In this document: one piece after another, positions 1 to 12,800 of the stretch
How positions within the stretch are numbered: the first letter of the stretch is position 1
Layout: each line of letters begins with the position of its first letter
DNA from: Hirudinaria manillensis
Lineage: Eukaryota; Annelida; Clitellata; Hirudinida; Hirudinidae
NCBI GenBank assembly: GCA_034509925.1
Contig: CM067535.1
Span: forward strand, 9,724,201-9,788,200
Length of the DNA: 64,000 nt
Direction of reading: 5' to 3'
The notes under the pieces: generated by a model
Seen by the model: the letters and a program-made list of their open reading frames with translations, nothing else
Database searches by the model: none
Told to the model about the DNA's origin: nothing
Made by a program: the position numbers and the translations under genes

Positions 1-3000
1 TGGTTATAACCTATTATTAATGGATGATCTATCGATTTATAAAGCAATTCCATTCATCAGGAATTCCAAAAAGTTAGTGAATACCTTTCAGTCGAAGTGT
101 CATTTTATGCCGAAAAGGATATGTAAATAAATATTTCAATATACCTGTTAATACGATGTCAAAATGGTTTACGTGCGTTATAAACACGATCGGTTGCATA
201 CCACTTGCAGATCCACGAGGAGTCTTAGAAAAGGGAAAAATATGTCCGATTGGGGAAAAGTTAACTTTGAAACTTAATATTTAACAATTGCAATGTTTGG
301 GTTTGTTTAGCAAACACTTCTGCTTCGGAGAACTCGGTTAAAACTCTGTACATAAGTGGATCGAAAAGTTCCATTGCGTGGCTGGCACCTCTGCCAAACT
401 ACATGAGAGTGGATTTTCTTTTTCAAATTATTTTAGCTTTCAATAGTCCATAACCAAACGTCTCATTCTATGGACGAAGAAATTTAAACGAATGACTAAT
501 AAATAAAAATAGATAAATAAATAAATAAATAAAAATAACAACTTCACTTGAATATACATTTGCTTTCGCGGTCCAGGAAATCCAAGAATTTCAGTTATTT
601 TTACGGCTAAATCTTGTAACTTTTCGAAGGCTTCGTGGAAAATGTTGTCGTAATGAATGCTGCTCGTTGACTCTAATCATTATCATAACCTCGTTGGAGA
701 CGGCGCCACCTAGTGTCAATGAATATCCTGCTATTAAACAATATATTGTGGGACCACACACGAATCTCTGCTGTTGTGACACTAGAAGCGGCCGTTTTTA
801 TTGGCGTTACTATTGTGTCATCGGACGTCTTTTCGATTCCTTCAAATCATTTTTTAAATTAACTTTCATTATTTATTAGCAAATTGTCGAATTTTAATCA
901 TTTTTGGCACAAATAAGGTTTAATTAGTTTAATATTTAATCATTATTTATATATTTTTTTTCAAACATCGAAAGGTCTTCACTTTAATTTGCTTTAACTT
1001 TTGGCTTCGTCATGTTTTGTGTCAGCGTTTGTTAAACAGCCTTGACACGTGGTTGTACGTAACGTTGTGATAAATACTGACTTAATTCATACAATATATA
1101 ACGCATACAATGATTTCTACCTGCTTAAACAAACATTTGCTTGTTTTTATTTTTCAAAACTTTTCATTAAACTCGAGAAATGTTAGCAGTGTGCAAATGC
1201 GACCACACGCAGAACAACAAAGATGGTGATGATTGTAGTTGCAATGTTTACGACCGCGCTGAAGGAAACCTTCCTGGAATCTGTGCTGCTGTGCACGAGG
1301 TCGAGTTTCCGTGGCAACCGCATCGTGTGTGGTCCCGGGTTAGGGTGAACAAGACCCACTGCAACAGTTAAGCGATTGCAGCAGGGTTAGGGTTAGAATA
1401 TTAGAATTATTTAATGCGATTAAAATAATAATTTTTAATGAATTTATAATCCACAACGTGCAACGGTATATAGCCGTTATGGATTTTAAACTTTATTTTA
1501 TTATATTACAATAAATAATAATTATTTATAATAAATGTAAATAATTTAATAAAAGCTTTGCTCACTCCTGTGAACATTTTTGCGGGTGCTCCGACATCGA
1601 TGCATTCAAAGAGAGTTAGGGTTACATTCAAATGCCTGATGTACCAGAATATGCTTCGACTTTAGTCGGATGCACGAGATATTTTAAAGATCGATTAATT
1701 ACAATTTATGAAACTATTATCACAATTATTATCATAATTGCCTCTGTGCATCGTGCATGACGTATTATTAACCATTAACATCGCATGATATGCACGTCAC
1801 TGGTAGCAAATAAATGGTAAATAATAATGATAAATTTATATTTATTTATAGTTAGCTGGGCTTCCATTTAATAATAACATCGTGACATCATAACATTAAC
1901 ACTCAGTTAAAGATAACCTTCACCCCATTTAGGGAATATTAATTCATAAATGTTAATTTTGGTGCCTTTTTCTGTCCATCATAACCTGTCAGTGGATGAA
2001 AAAGAAGTCTTTCAGCGATTTAGCAAAAGGCGCGCAGATCATCTTTCCAGCTATTCAGTCGTGAATTTCATTTGTCCTCTGCCAATCAAAACAACAATAA
2101 CAACAACAACAACAACAACAGCAATCCAGATAAAGCGTTTCCACTTAATAATGTCACGATCGGACGACTAGTAGGAGAAAGGGGAGATTGAATGATGCTC
2201 GATCGAGATGCAACTAGGCGGCAGGCCTTATCCGAGAACCATAGTTCGGCGCCTACAAACTCACGTAGTGCCAACCCTAGCCGTCGACTGCAGGACTAGC
2301 AATGCCGACCGATGGCTACTCGAAAATCGATGGACTTCGTTCACAAATCGAGAGTGATCCTCTACTTTCGATAATCTTTTAAAGGACTCGTAGTTTTCGT
2401 CCACTTATTATTTATTTGAGATTTCAATTGCTTAGCTGGAGTTAATGTTTACATTTATTTCTTTAATGCTTAAGATTTATTATTGTTTTTCCATTTTAGT
2501 GTTGCTTGTTGTTAGGCACGTTTGTATCACATCGGCAGTCGTCATCATCATCGTCATTGGCTTCGATGGTCATAATATGCATGACTTTAGCGATTGAAAC
2601 TTGAACCGAATGTCGTTAAACTGGAGCATTGATTCCCTACCTGTCCGAAGATTTTTAAAAGCAGATGTTAATTGAGTTATTTCTACTAATGAATCTTCAT
2701 AGTGAGTGGTTTATCAACTGGATGAGTGAATGATTGATAAGTAGAGAAGTGAATGAGTGGAGAAATGCAATCGATTGCATTGCAAATTGAATAACTCTTA
2801 AATCATATCATTAAGTACATCCTAGTCAAACTAATCAATCCAACTGCCCGCTGGCTCGCTCGGAACGACCGTCCGTCCTCCTGTTATTCAATGGAGTTTA
2901 ACAACATTCACGGATTGGGTATTCGATCGCTCTTGTGAAAACACATTTCTTTGGCTTAAGAACAAGAATCGTCTAAAATGATGCAATATTCGATTTAATA

Positions 3001-3810
3001 TTATTTAATGGAGATAGTTGTTATTGTTAAACTTATTAGCTTTTATGCTCATTATGATTCATTGAATTTCATTCTTTTTCATTCAACGGAGTTGTGGCAG
3101 ACGCGAGGCAAGCAACTTGTTTTAATGATTCAAATCAGTCTCCCTCAATTCAGTACAGGTGTGCTGTAATACACAGGTGCGTCTCGTTCGTTCATTCACT
3201 CATCAGTGTAAATATTCGCCTGTTAATACATGCTATCATAAAATATTCAATAATTCAATGAATTTGTTATGTCGGATGAAAACATATTGTTGCTTAATCA
3301 TTCTTCTCAAAATCGATCAAACTAAATCGGATATTAACATGTCATCTCCCTACCGTAATAATCGCCATCAGTTTCGTTCTCATCACCTTCGCAGACTTCA
3401 CTACAACGTTTTATGGATTATTATTATTATTATTTTTATTATTTTATTATTTTTATTTTTTAACAGTCTGAATCTTTAATCCCTTCATCCTCATCACCTT
3501 CGCAGACTCCACCACAACTACACGAACGCCGACAACAAAGATTTGCACATCAAATGAGTCTTTTTGTTTTTCCAAAACATAAGACGAATGAAGTTTCAAA
3601 TAATATTTTTATGAATGGATTTATGAATGGATGCTTGGCGGATGGGAAAATGAGGTCGTGCAGGGTGGATTTAACAGGTGGATTCGAGCTGGCAAAGGTA
3701 ATGGGACTAAATTAATTATAGACCGAAGACCTTCGAAGCAAACTATTAATTTTAAGATTAAATCTTGAGCTAATAGAATATTTGACTGAACGAATCAAGC
3801 AATTTTTATT

Positions 3811-3879
3811 GGATGGAATGATGGATGGATGGACGGACGGACGGATGGATGAACGTACGGACGGGTGGATGGATGGATG
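3811..3879. repeat. (GGAT)n-type tetranucleotide microsatellite
   Basis: Imperfect GGAT/GGAC units run for about 70 bp. On the reverse strand they give a meaningless Pro/Ser/His-rich open frame. Confidence 0.85.
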
Positions 3880-4215
3880 CGGTGCTTTATCCAAACTCCT
3901 CGACTTCGAATGGGGTTTAGAAAAGTTTAGAAGAGTTTCTTAAATCTGTACAATAGGGCTTTAAGAGGAATCTTTCTCCACCACCAAATTTGCCTGGATA
4001 AAGCACTAGAATGATTGCGTACAATGCTGTACGATGGTGTACATAGGGTAGGACAATGAGTTATTGTAGTATTTTTCTTAGCATTACGATTGCAATTAGG
4101 GGACGACGACCACGATAATGATAATAATTAAGTTGTTATTTTTTTGTAAATGACCTCAATGTACTTTAAAGGTACATTCAAAGCAGTCGAGTTTCCAAGA
4201 GATGTCGGGTTTCGC

Positions 4216-4217
<2 letters not shown>

Positions 4218-4285
<68 letters not shown>
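4218..4285. repeat. (AAT)n microsatellite, about 22 units
   Basis: A nearly pure AAT run. The poly-Asn open frame crossing it has no other coding signal. Confidence 0.95.
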
Positions 4286-4941
4286 GCCATAACGGCTGCA
4301 TCGATGATAGATTAGCCGTTAATTTCCGACCTTATAAAATCTGCTGACGCCATCTATCGAATTTTCCTTGAAAAATAAAAATTGAAATATCTGTCGTTAT
4401 TTGAAAATCTTTCTTTTTCAGATAAGAGGTTTCTAGGAATACTTCGGAGAGCATTGCTAGTAGATAAGAAAACTAAGCATCAGCATTATAATTATAATTA
4501 CTTGAATAAATAATAAAGCTTATAATAATAATTATTATTTATAATTCTCGCCTAATTGTTAACGTCAATAACAGTAAATGCGTGCAGAGTGAACTCTGAA
4601 CTGATTGTAATATGGAAATGAATTGCATGTCACGATGACAGTCGGATGCGATGAGAAAGCCAGGGGAATGTAAGAATGCTTTTCAAAAAATTACAGATTT
4701 TGCATTTCTTAGCTCGGTAGTAATAATAATATTTTTATTAAACTCGTTAATAATATTATTAAATGGAGAATATTATCTTATTAATATCAATCGTAAGCAT
4801 GCATTGGCCCCATTGTTAGTAAAATGTTAACGAAAGACTATTGAATTGATTATTAAAGACCACAGGGTCTTACAGGGTATCCATCCATTACAGGGTTAAA
4901 AGCACTATTTATTAGCGTAGATTAATATCAGCAAATATCCA

Positions 4942-5030
4942 TTCCTCTTCAGAGAAAGTCAACCTCGATCCTCTCAGTGGCCTTGAAGTCCACCGGACAT
5001 ACGCCACTTTAATGAACTGAATTATTATTA
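4942..5030 (+). mobile_element. LINE 3' tail, heavily 5'-truncated
   Basis: About 85 bp, including CTCAGTGGCCTTGAAGTCCA, is nearly identical to the reverse complement of 56262-56345. At that second locus the sequence lies just downstream of a recognisable non-LTR reverse-transcriptase C-terminus. Here only the 3' untranslated tail survives, and it runs directly into an ATT microsatellite, as expected for a target-primed, 5'-truncated LINE copy ending in a short-repeat tail. Confidence 0.7.
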
Positions 5031-5085
5031 TTATTGTTATCGTTATTATTATTGTTATTGTTGTTATTGCTAAATAATAGCAATA

Positions 5086-5170
<85 letters not shown>
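5020..5170. repeat. (ATT)n microsatellite following the LINE tail
   Basis: Interrupted ATT/GTT units are followed by about 28 pure ATT units. It abuts the 3' end of the LINE tail, which suggests that the repeat grew from the element's own terminal repeat. Confidence 0.9.
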
Positions 5171-5171
<1 letters not shown>

Positions 5172-6539
5172 CTACGTCTCCTTGAACGCATATCTTTCTG
5201 ATTAATTCGTCTTCGAATTGTTTCCCAGCATTTCAAAGATGTATTCATCAACATTTCCTTGCTTCCCAAAGCTTGTTTGTCCATCGTATTGATGTTTTTG
5301 CATTGGAATTGAAGAAACTAACTACTTCATAAAGCTCTGATAATGAGAACAATTCCATGAATGGCGGATTGAAATGTTAGACGGTCCGATGGTCGGGATA
5401 GGGCAACATCCGGGCAACAATTCGTTCCTTAACGTGGAGAACCATCAAGAAATTGTACATCAGTTTCGCTTTCACTCATGAGTTTCTTTTTACACATCGT
5501 CTGCTATACACCGATGTGCAGTTATTATTTTGCTTTGTTTTTTATTAAAACCATTATCGATTACTTATTAATTTGTAACGAGCGTTAATATAAATTGTAT
5601 CTCATCTGCCGGTCGGTGTAATTTGACGCGACATGGAGATGATGGTGAATTATTTAAGGTAATAATGGCTTGCTGCAGTCTCTTTGGAATTTGTTACATT
5701 TAAAAGCATTTCTTGACAACTGTTGTCTGACTGCCATTACATTATATTTTCTCGTCACTTCTGACTTTCCCTCGTGAGGTCTTTCGTAACCCTTTCAATG
5801 GCTTTAATGGTGAAATAAATAAATCATCATCATCATCATCATCGCTATCATCATATTCACACCAATGTCATCCATCTGGAGCAAGGAATTGTGAAATTTT
5901 ATCTTTCACAACGTTGGATATCGGCCGACGATGCATCTTTCTGTCACAGTAAGACGCAGTAGGTGTCGCTAGCGATGAAATTATTTCGTATAAATCTTTG
6001 TCCGGGCTGAAACTGGACAGGATCTGGTTACAAACGTGCCGATTATAACGATAAGGATATAATGCCATGGATGATATTTATTATGTCCTTCATATTGATG
6101 ATGAGGATGATGACGACGACGATGATGACGATGGTGATGTCGTGGGCGCTGCTGGTGGTAATACATGGGGATCTGTCACCATGGCAATACCCTCCTAATC
6201 TCCACATATGACAAATGATGCAAAGGTTGGATGGTTATTTTAGTGTACTGCTCCTGAGATGACGACGATGATGACTACGATGATGGTGCTTGGAATTTTT
6301 CATAATTATTGTTACATTTCATTTTAAAAGCTCTTTCGTTAGATGTTCGACACTCATTTCTCCGTCATTATGTCCATTCTTTATCATTCTTTATCGTTAA
6401 TATTTTATTTAATTACTCAATTATTAATAATTTATTAATGTCTGCCATAATGAACATCAAAGTGTCAAGACTGGTATAATCAAAATGTCTGATTTCTGAA
6501 TCCGTTTTGAAATTATGGCATTTACTTCGCAGTCTGAGG

Positions 6540-6641
6540 TCCTGATAATAGTACTAATGCCGAACGTGATGATGATGATGATGATGATGATAGTCCTGAT
6601 AATAGTGTTAAAGCCGAACGTGATGATGATGATGATGATAG
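6540..6641. repeat. Two-copy tandem repeat containing GAT runs
   Basis: A unit of about 50 bp (TCCTGATAATAGT, a variable four to five bases, GCCGAACGT, then GAT repeats) occurs twice in direct succession at 6540-6593 and 6594-6641. The copies differ by a few substitutions and by the number of GAT units. Confidence 0.8.
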
Positions 6642-9600
6642 TGCGTTCGCAATGAAGGAGGAAAAGTTTCCTGGAAAATTTATGATGCCATGGAGAAGAT
6701 GATGAAGACGACGACGATGGTCATCATGATCATGCGACATCACTTCCTTTTTCTTTTTAACTTCTTCCTTCAGTCACTACTTTTCCAAGATATTTTCCAA
6801 CTGCACTTTGTTGGAAGAATTAAAATATTGCCTGTCAAATGGTTCTCGCTGGGAGCTTTCATCACCATCCTCTCCTTTCTCTACTCACGATCTCAATCGT
6901 TGCCTCTTCATGTAAAGACGTCAGGAGTTAATAATGACCAAACCAACCTAATAATATGACGTTCACAATTATTGTAATTGCGATTGTTGTCAATTTCAGG
7001 TTATTATTATTATTGTTGTTATTATTATTATTATTCTTTTAATATTAAATGTATTTATTCATTCATTATTATTTTATGTAAATATTTATTATTGTTATTC
7101 ATGCCGACATGTGCTACGGCCTATTGCTGGACAAAATATATGAAAATATATTAACGTAATGGATGCTACCCATCTTTGTTCACTCCCTAAGTTTTCCAGT
7201 TTCTCTCACTTCCCCATCAATCTCTTTCCATTTCCGTTCTTGAGAGGAGGCGTCGGTCACGTGACCTCATCATCGTTGTCTTCCTCTCATTTTTTTCCAT
7301 CGTGATCATCGTCGTCGTCGTCGTCTTCTCGGCTATGGAGTTCGGATGAAATGATCGTAGTAGGAAGTAAGACCATCAATAACATTGCCATCGTCTTTAT
7401 CATCGACCTCGTCATAACAAAGTGCCAGCAACAGCGTTACCGGGGCTGCTTGATGCCAGCAATATCCTGACAAGGTGCGAAAGAATGAGAACGTCTGGCC
7501 ACACAATTTTCTATTCTTCTCATAATAGCATAATTATCGCAATAAAGAAAAAACACGTCAACATTTGTCCAATTAATTCGTAATTGTCAATAATCATCGC
7601 AAACTTCCAAATCACATTCACTACACAATCCTTCTATCCTCTAATTAATGTGGCGGGGTTCATTACCGACTGCTAGTTTCCATTGTCATCACTAACATCA
7701 TCGTCGTCGTCATCGTCGTCGTCGGCATCACTATCATCACCGTCTCCATGCAGTTTCAAGTGCAGGCACAAATCAATCCACGACATTTGAAGCGGGAAAC
7801 CATCATTAACATATTATTATCGCCGTTACAAAATTGAACGTTTACGTGCATAATTTTAATGCACGATGTCCTTGATGCGACTCTCGCCTAACCTTCGCTA
7901 TCGAGAAACAGGATTCGATGATACAAATACTTTGTTTTGTTTTCCAATACAAAACGACAAACCCGTAAGTATTGAATTGTTGTCTTTTCGATTGATAAGT
8001 ACAAGTTGTACTTATATAGATTTAACTAATTTAATAATAACTACTCTTTAACCTCTACTTAATTTGCCCTGGAAATATCCAATATCGATCGATTGTCTGT
8101 CAAAGCGATAACGCAGTATTTTCATGCATTCACTCTATTATTGATGATAATACTCGTCTTCGTCATCATCATCCATAAACGCTTCTTACTCGCTCACCTG
8201 TTAGCTTATCAGCTGATCATCAGGCCACTCGACAGGTGAACCGATGCGCCATTTTGCCCAGGTATCTCAGGTATTATCTACTGTTAAAATTGAAGTCCTT
8301 GAAGTTTCAACCTGATTTGGACGTCGAAGGTAAACATAGGAGATTGCAGGCCATTATGGCTGCTTTGCTTGGCAGGTAATCTAAGGTGATAGAGCCTTTT
8401 TTTGGTGTCGTTCAGATTGTGAACTATTACCTATGAAAATTCATCCTACAATTCACCAAAATATGAATTGAAATGCGTAGATAACATTTTTATCCAATCT
8501 GTTTCCATATTTCATGAACAGGACTAATTAAAAGTCGGTCAAAGCTTTCTATGCAGCGCCGTCATCAATCTCTTTCATTTGTTTTTATGTAAGTCGTTTT
8601 TGTCGATCGCTCTCCGAGTTCAATTACATTGGCGCCTTCGTAATACTCCGAGGTGATGGGTCTTTTTTTTTTGTTCTTTCTCTTCATCTCGTGGAAATAC
8701 GTCGTTATAAAGATATGCACGAACTAACAAAAAATATAAACGATGATGTTATTCGGTGCCCTCGTTATCACATCATCATTTGCAATGGTCATTTGGAGGT
8801 CAAAAAACGTGTTTCATCACGACGAGTCATTATTATCACCACCGTCGTCTTCATCACCAGTACTTGCTTTTACCATAAAACCTTAGTATTCTCTTCATCT
8901 CTTGGTTTCTTTTACTAGAATTAACTTTTACTAACGAGTCCTTCAAGTTATTCCAAGAGTTCATCTTTGGTCGGCCTTCGTTCTCAGATGGCGACTTCAT
9001 TCGCCTGCTTCAGTTTAGAATGAGTCCTGTATTTCCAGTTTTCTCGGACTCGTCCTCATCTCGATCGTGCATTTCATTCACCGAATCGGGTTTCTTCGAT
9101 CTCCTCCTGAAACTAAGCAAACGGAGATCTTTCTGGACTTCTGTTAAATATAGAAATGATCTTAAGAGATTTATTATTTGATGCAAATTTTGTATAAAAT
9201 TTCATTAAAGTAGGAGTCGTTAGTTAAGTGAGTTTTCTTCAACTTTTCTTTATGTTTTCTCCAATTAATGTTATTAAATTAATAAAAGTGCTAGTTTGGA
9301 TTTGGCAGTTTTCGCTCGCAGCAAATAATGGAATGTCTCTCGCCCCATCATCGACATCACCGTTCTATAGTTCATGGAATGTTGCTCCAAAAAGTCTGAC
9401 ACTACGTCTTTCTTGGTGGAAGCCGTTCATTTTCTTTAGGAAAATACGTTCGTTTTGTCCAGCGATCAATTAATTCATTCGTTTGCACCACGAAGCATTT
9501 GTTACTCATAAAAAGCTTTGCAGTGGTTTAATCGGACACCAGGTCAGTAGATAGAAACTATACAGGGAGAATTATTCTCATCATTTTTCTAATATTGCAC

Positions 9601-9851
9601 CTCGATGCAATATTGATGACGACGACGACGATGTTGCCGGCAGTTGACTCTCTGCATCGTATGATCTAATGTCTCATTTGTGAACTATGAATATTTGATA
9701 TCCACTTGTCGCCTCACTAATAAGGCCGCCCAGTTGGCTTTTGCAAGAGATTTGTTATCTTTGCCGTAACGAAATAACAGCCTCTCGAGTAGATAAATCG
9801 TCCCGAGTGACTCAATCCCCCGATGTTGAATAAATAATTAGGCAGTAAATG

Positions 9852-9880
9852 TCATCATCATCATCATCATCATCATCATC
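9852..9880. repeat. (CAT)n microsatellite abutting a ZMIZ exon
   Basis: About nine CAT/ATC units end ten bases before the 3' splice site at 9890, in the position normally taken by the polypyrimidine tract. Confidence 0.9.
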
Positions 9881-9890
9881 GACGATGCAG

Positions 9891-12800
9891 GTTCTCTGTC
9901 CGTCTGGTGCGAAGAGCTGGGAAGGCAGCTTTTGTTACGTCACCAATCTAATAATAGATCGTCGTCGTCCACTCCAGGAGTGACGTCGTCCGTGACGTCA
10001 ACGAATTCTAAAAACAGCCTCTCATCTCCGAGTATTCCGGATTCGCCATCGAAAATCCTGCCAAAAATACAGTACGTGGAAAAATTTTGATCGTCGCTAT
10101 CGTGGAAATGTCGTTTCCAGCGCGGTTGCAAAATGAGAAAAGTGATTAATCGTTGTTGTACTAGGACAATCGTGAATGCATCGGTTAATGAAAGATATAT
10201 AATGAATATCGGGTAATACTTTGTGATATTTTGCAATATCAATTGAATTTCGTAAAAAAGAAAACAATTTTAATCTAATTTCAAAACTAGTAATTCTAAT
10301 TGGTAATGAATCATCGAGTAATTTAATAATAACATGATGATTGCATAAGAATAATAATCGATGATTACTAAACATATTTTAACATTTAAGCGGTTCCAAC
10401 AGTGAAGCGTTGCAATGGCAACCGCAAGAACAAAGCAGCAGCAACAACAACAATAACTTTGAAAGCTCACCTCCGCTGGCCGGTCAGTCTTGGCCACCTG
10501 ATAACAGCAACATGTTTACAGGTTACATATTTAGTTGCATCTTGTAATTCGAAGTTGCCTAATTAAATACTCGACATAAATTACAATGAGGTGTTAAATT
10601 CAGAGCATTCATTCAATGAGTTGGTAAAAGATACGGTAAAAGTATACGAAAACTGTACATTGAAAAGGGGCAACCAATGCGGGGTACCAAGGCGTGAACC
10701 AAAGAATGGGAGGGTTTGCCTTGCAATCCCCGGTTTTCAACGGCTGCGGAAGTGAAGGCAGGACTCCAAAAGTATCACCTTACAACAACGGACTAAGAAA
10801 TTACAACAGACCTCCGGTCTTTCCTGCCAACAGGTAGGTTTGGCGTCCGTGTTTCGTGCTCGAAAGATGATTTCTGCGATCGAATTGTCGGATCGATGGA
10901 TCGATCGATAAGAATCGCCAAATCCGATCGGATAAGATAAGTAATTGAGGATGACGAGAATGATGCTGATTATGAGGGGTGAAGAGAAATTTTAAGATTA
11001 AAACAATTACTGAATTTTCGTCATGCCATTCTGGCGGGCTAACTAAAGTTTATTTAAGAATACATATTGTAATAACCCAACTTTTATGAATAAATAGAAA
11101 CGAATAGAAATATTTCTCTCGTCCATTTTAACTTTTTTTTTTAAATGATTTCTACTTTGAGCAGCTTAAAATTCTGGTGAACATTTGAAAGATGTTTTTA
11201 AGAACATCTGTTGTGATATTCAACTACAGGTTAATATCTCACTGACGTTCTTATTGTAACCATTTATTACCACGTACATGTCTAATTACTTCATGACTGC
11301 AACATTATAAATGTTACTACAATTGAGATTACCAATCATCTGGTATTTCATAATCATTTTTGACGATTTCATATTAAAAAATTTAAGGGGACGAAAAAAC
11401 AGCTTCATTATGTTCTCAAAGAACAAAGTATTTAATTGTTGAGTTACAATTCAAAAAATTACGTTTCAAAAAACAAGTATTTACTCAGCCATTTGTGCGG
11501 CATAGCAAGATTTGAGCAATTTCTATGGTATATTTAATGAATTATCGTTAAAAACCTGGTTGGTTCCCGTGCATGTACGTAGTAACTGGCTATGAATTTC
11601 ATTGACCAAACAAATGGTAATCAAATGGTTAATCCAATTAATATTCGGTCAATGTTTAACTTAAACGAGATGAATTTAAAAACACTCACTCGATTAACGA
11701 ATAAAATTAAAATAGAATAAAAATTGATTTATTTCCCACCTCCAGCAACTCAGCGGAAACGTCGCACGGAAGTCAAGAAGCCTTGACCGCTGATGATCAA
11801 CAAAGACAACAACAACAACAACAACTGGCCATCAACTCCCAGTACAACAATCAGGTTGGACCCTATTTTCCAAGTTTTTAGTACTTTCCCTTTTTGTTTT
11901 TGAGTGGATTACTTCAATGGAAACATTATCAGATCCATAGAGAGAGGTGGTGATTGGTCAAGACCCCCTCACGGTGATAAAAACAAATGTTGTGCTGCTG
12001 ATGGAGGGTAGATTTAATATTTAACCTACATTTCCCTATTGTCATCCGGTCATTCTATACCCGGCCGATCAATAGTGGAGAAATATCAACAGTTTGAATT
12101 TGATGGTTGTGATATTCTTTAATTTTCCATAATACGTATATTAGATATAACACACGTTAAATGCCAGCACGATGTCGACGGAATGTGAAACAATAAAAAT
12201 AGAAGCTAAACAAATCCTATGACAATCAGAAGGTCCTCTTATCGAGATAATAAAATGTCAAAATAGCAATGACGTTGAATAGGCAAACCACCTGATGAAC
12301 ACCACGCGACAAATGCAATTTGAAAGTTGTGGATTATTTTAATTTCGTTTCTCAGCATCGATTTCCCTTCGCATGGCACATCATCTCGTCTAAGCGGATA
12401 TCGTCTGACTAATCGAATTGGTAAAAACGGCCAGCGTGCGGCAATAATTTTGTTTCGTGCCGCAATAAATAAATGTAAAGGTCACATAAATACATAAATT
12501 CATGTAAAACTCTTGTAACACGTTATTTCATCGGACCTTTCACGCAAAAGTCCAACTTTTCCAAAAGTTATTCTCCAGTGTTAAAAAGTGCCCGAGATTT
12601 GCCGGAACGCAAATCAGTTAATAATTTCAAGAGAAATCATGTAACCGGTTGTCAGTGATAGAATGTGATAATATAATAATTCCAGTTTGAAAGACGAGTT
12701 CCGATAAAAAAAAAAACCCTTTTAACCCCGAGACCTATTTTGACCTGTAATTGAACATAGGAACCTAAGTGACAGAAAGTCATCAATAAGGTTCGGAAAG

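Larger units (their letters stand above)
1..9890. other. Non-coding stretch upstream of the ZMIZ exons
   Basis: I could not support any exon here. Open frames are short, lack recognisable motifs and mostly run through simple repeats. The stretch holds many GAT/CAT, AAT/ATT, GGAT and CAA microsatellites, a LINE 3' tail near 5 kb, a tandem duplication near 6.5 kb and a short telomere-like motif near 1.4 kb. Because the first ZMIZ exon seen (9891) begins in mid-codon, at least the right part of this region must be ZMIZ intron. The N-terminal ZMIZ exons may lie left of the window or may have escaped my reading. Confidence 0.6.
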
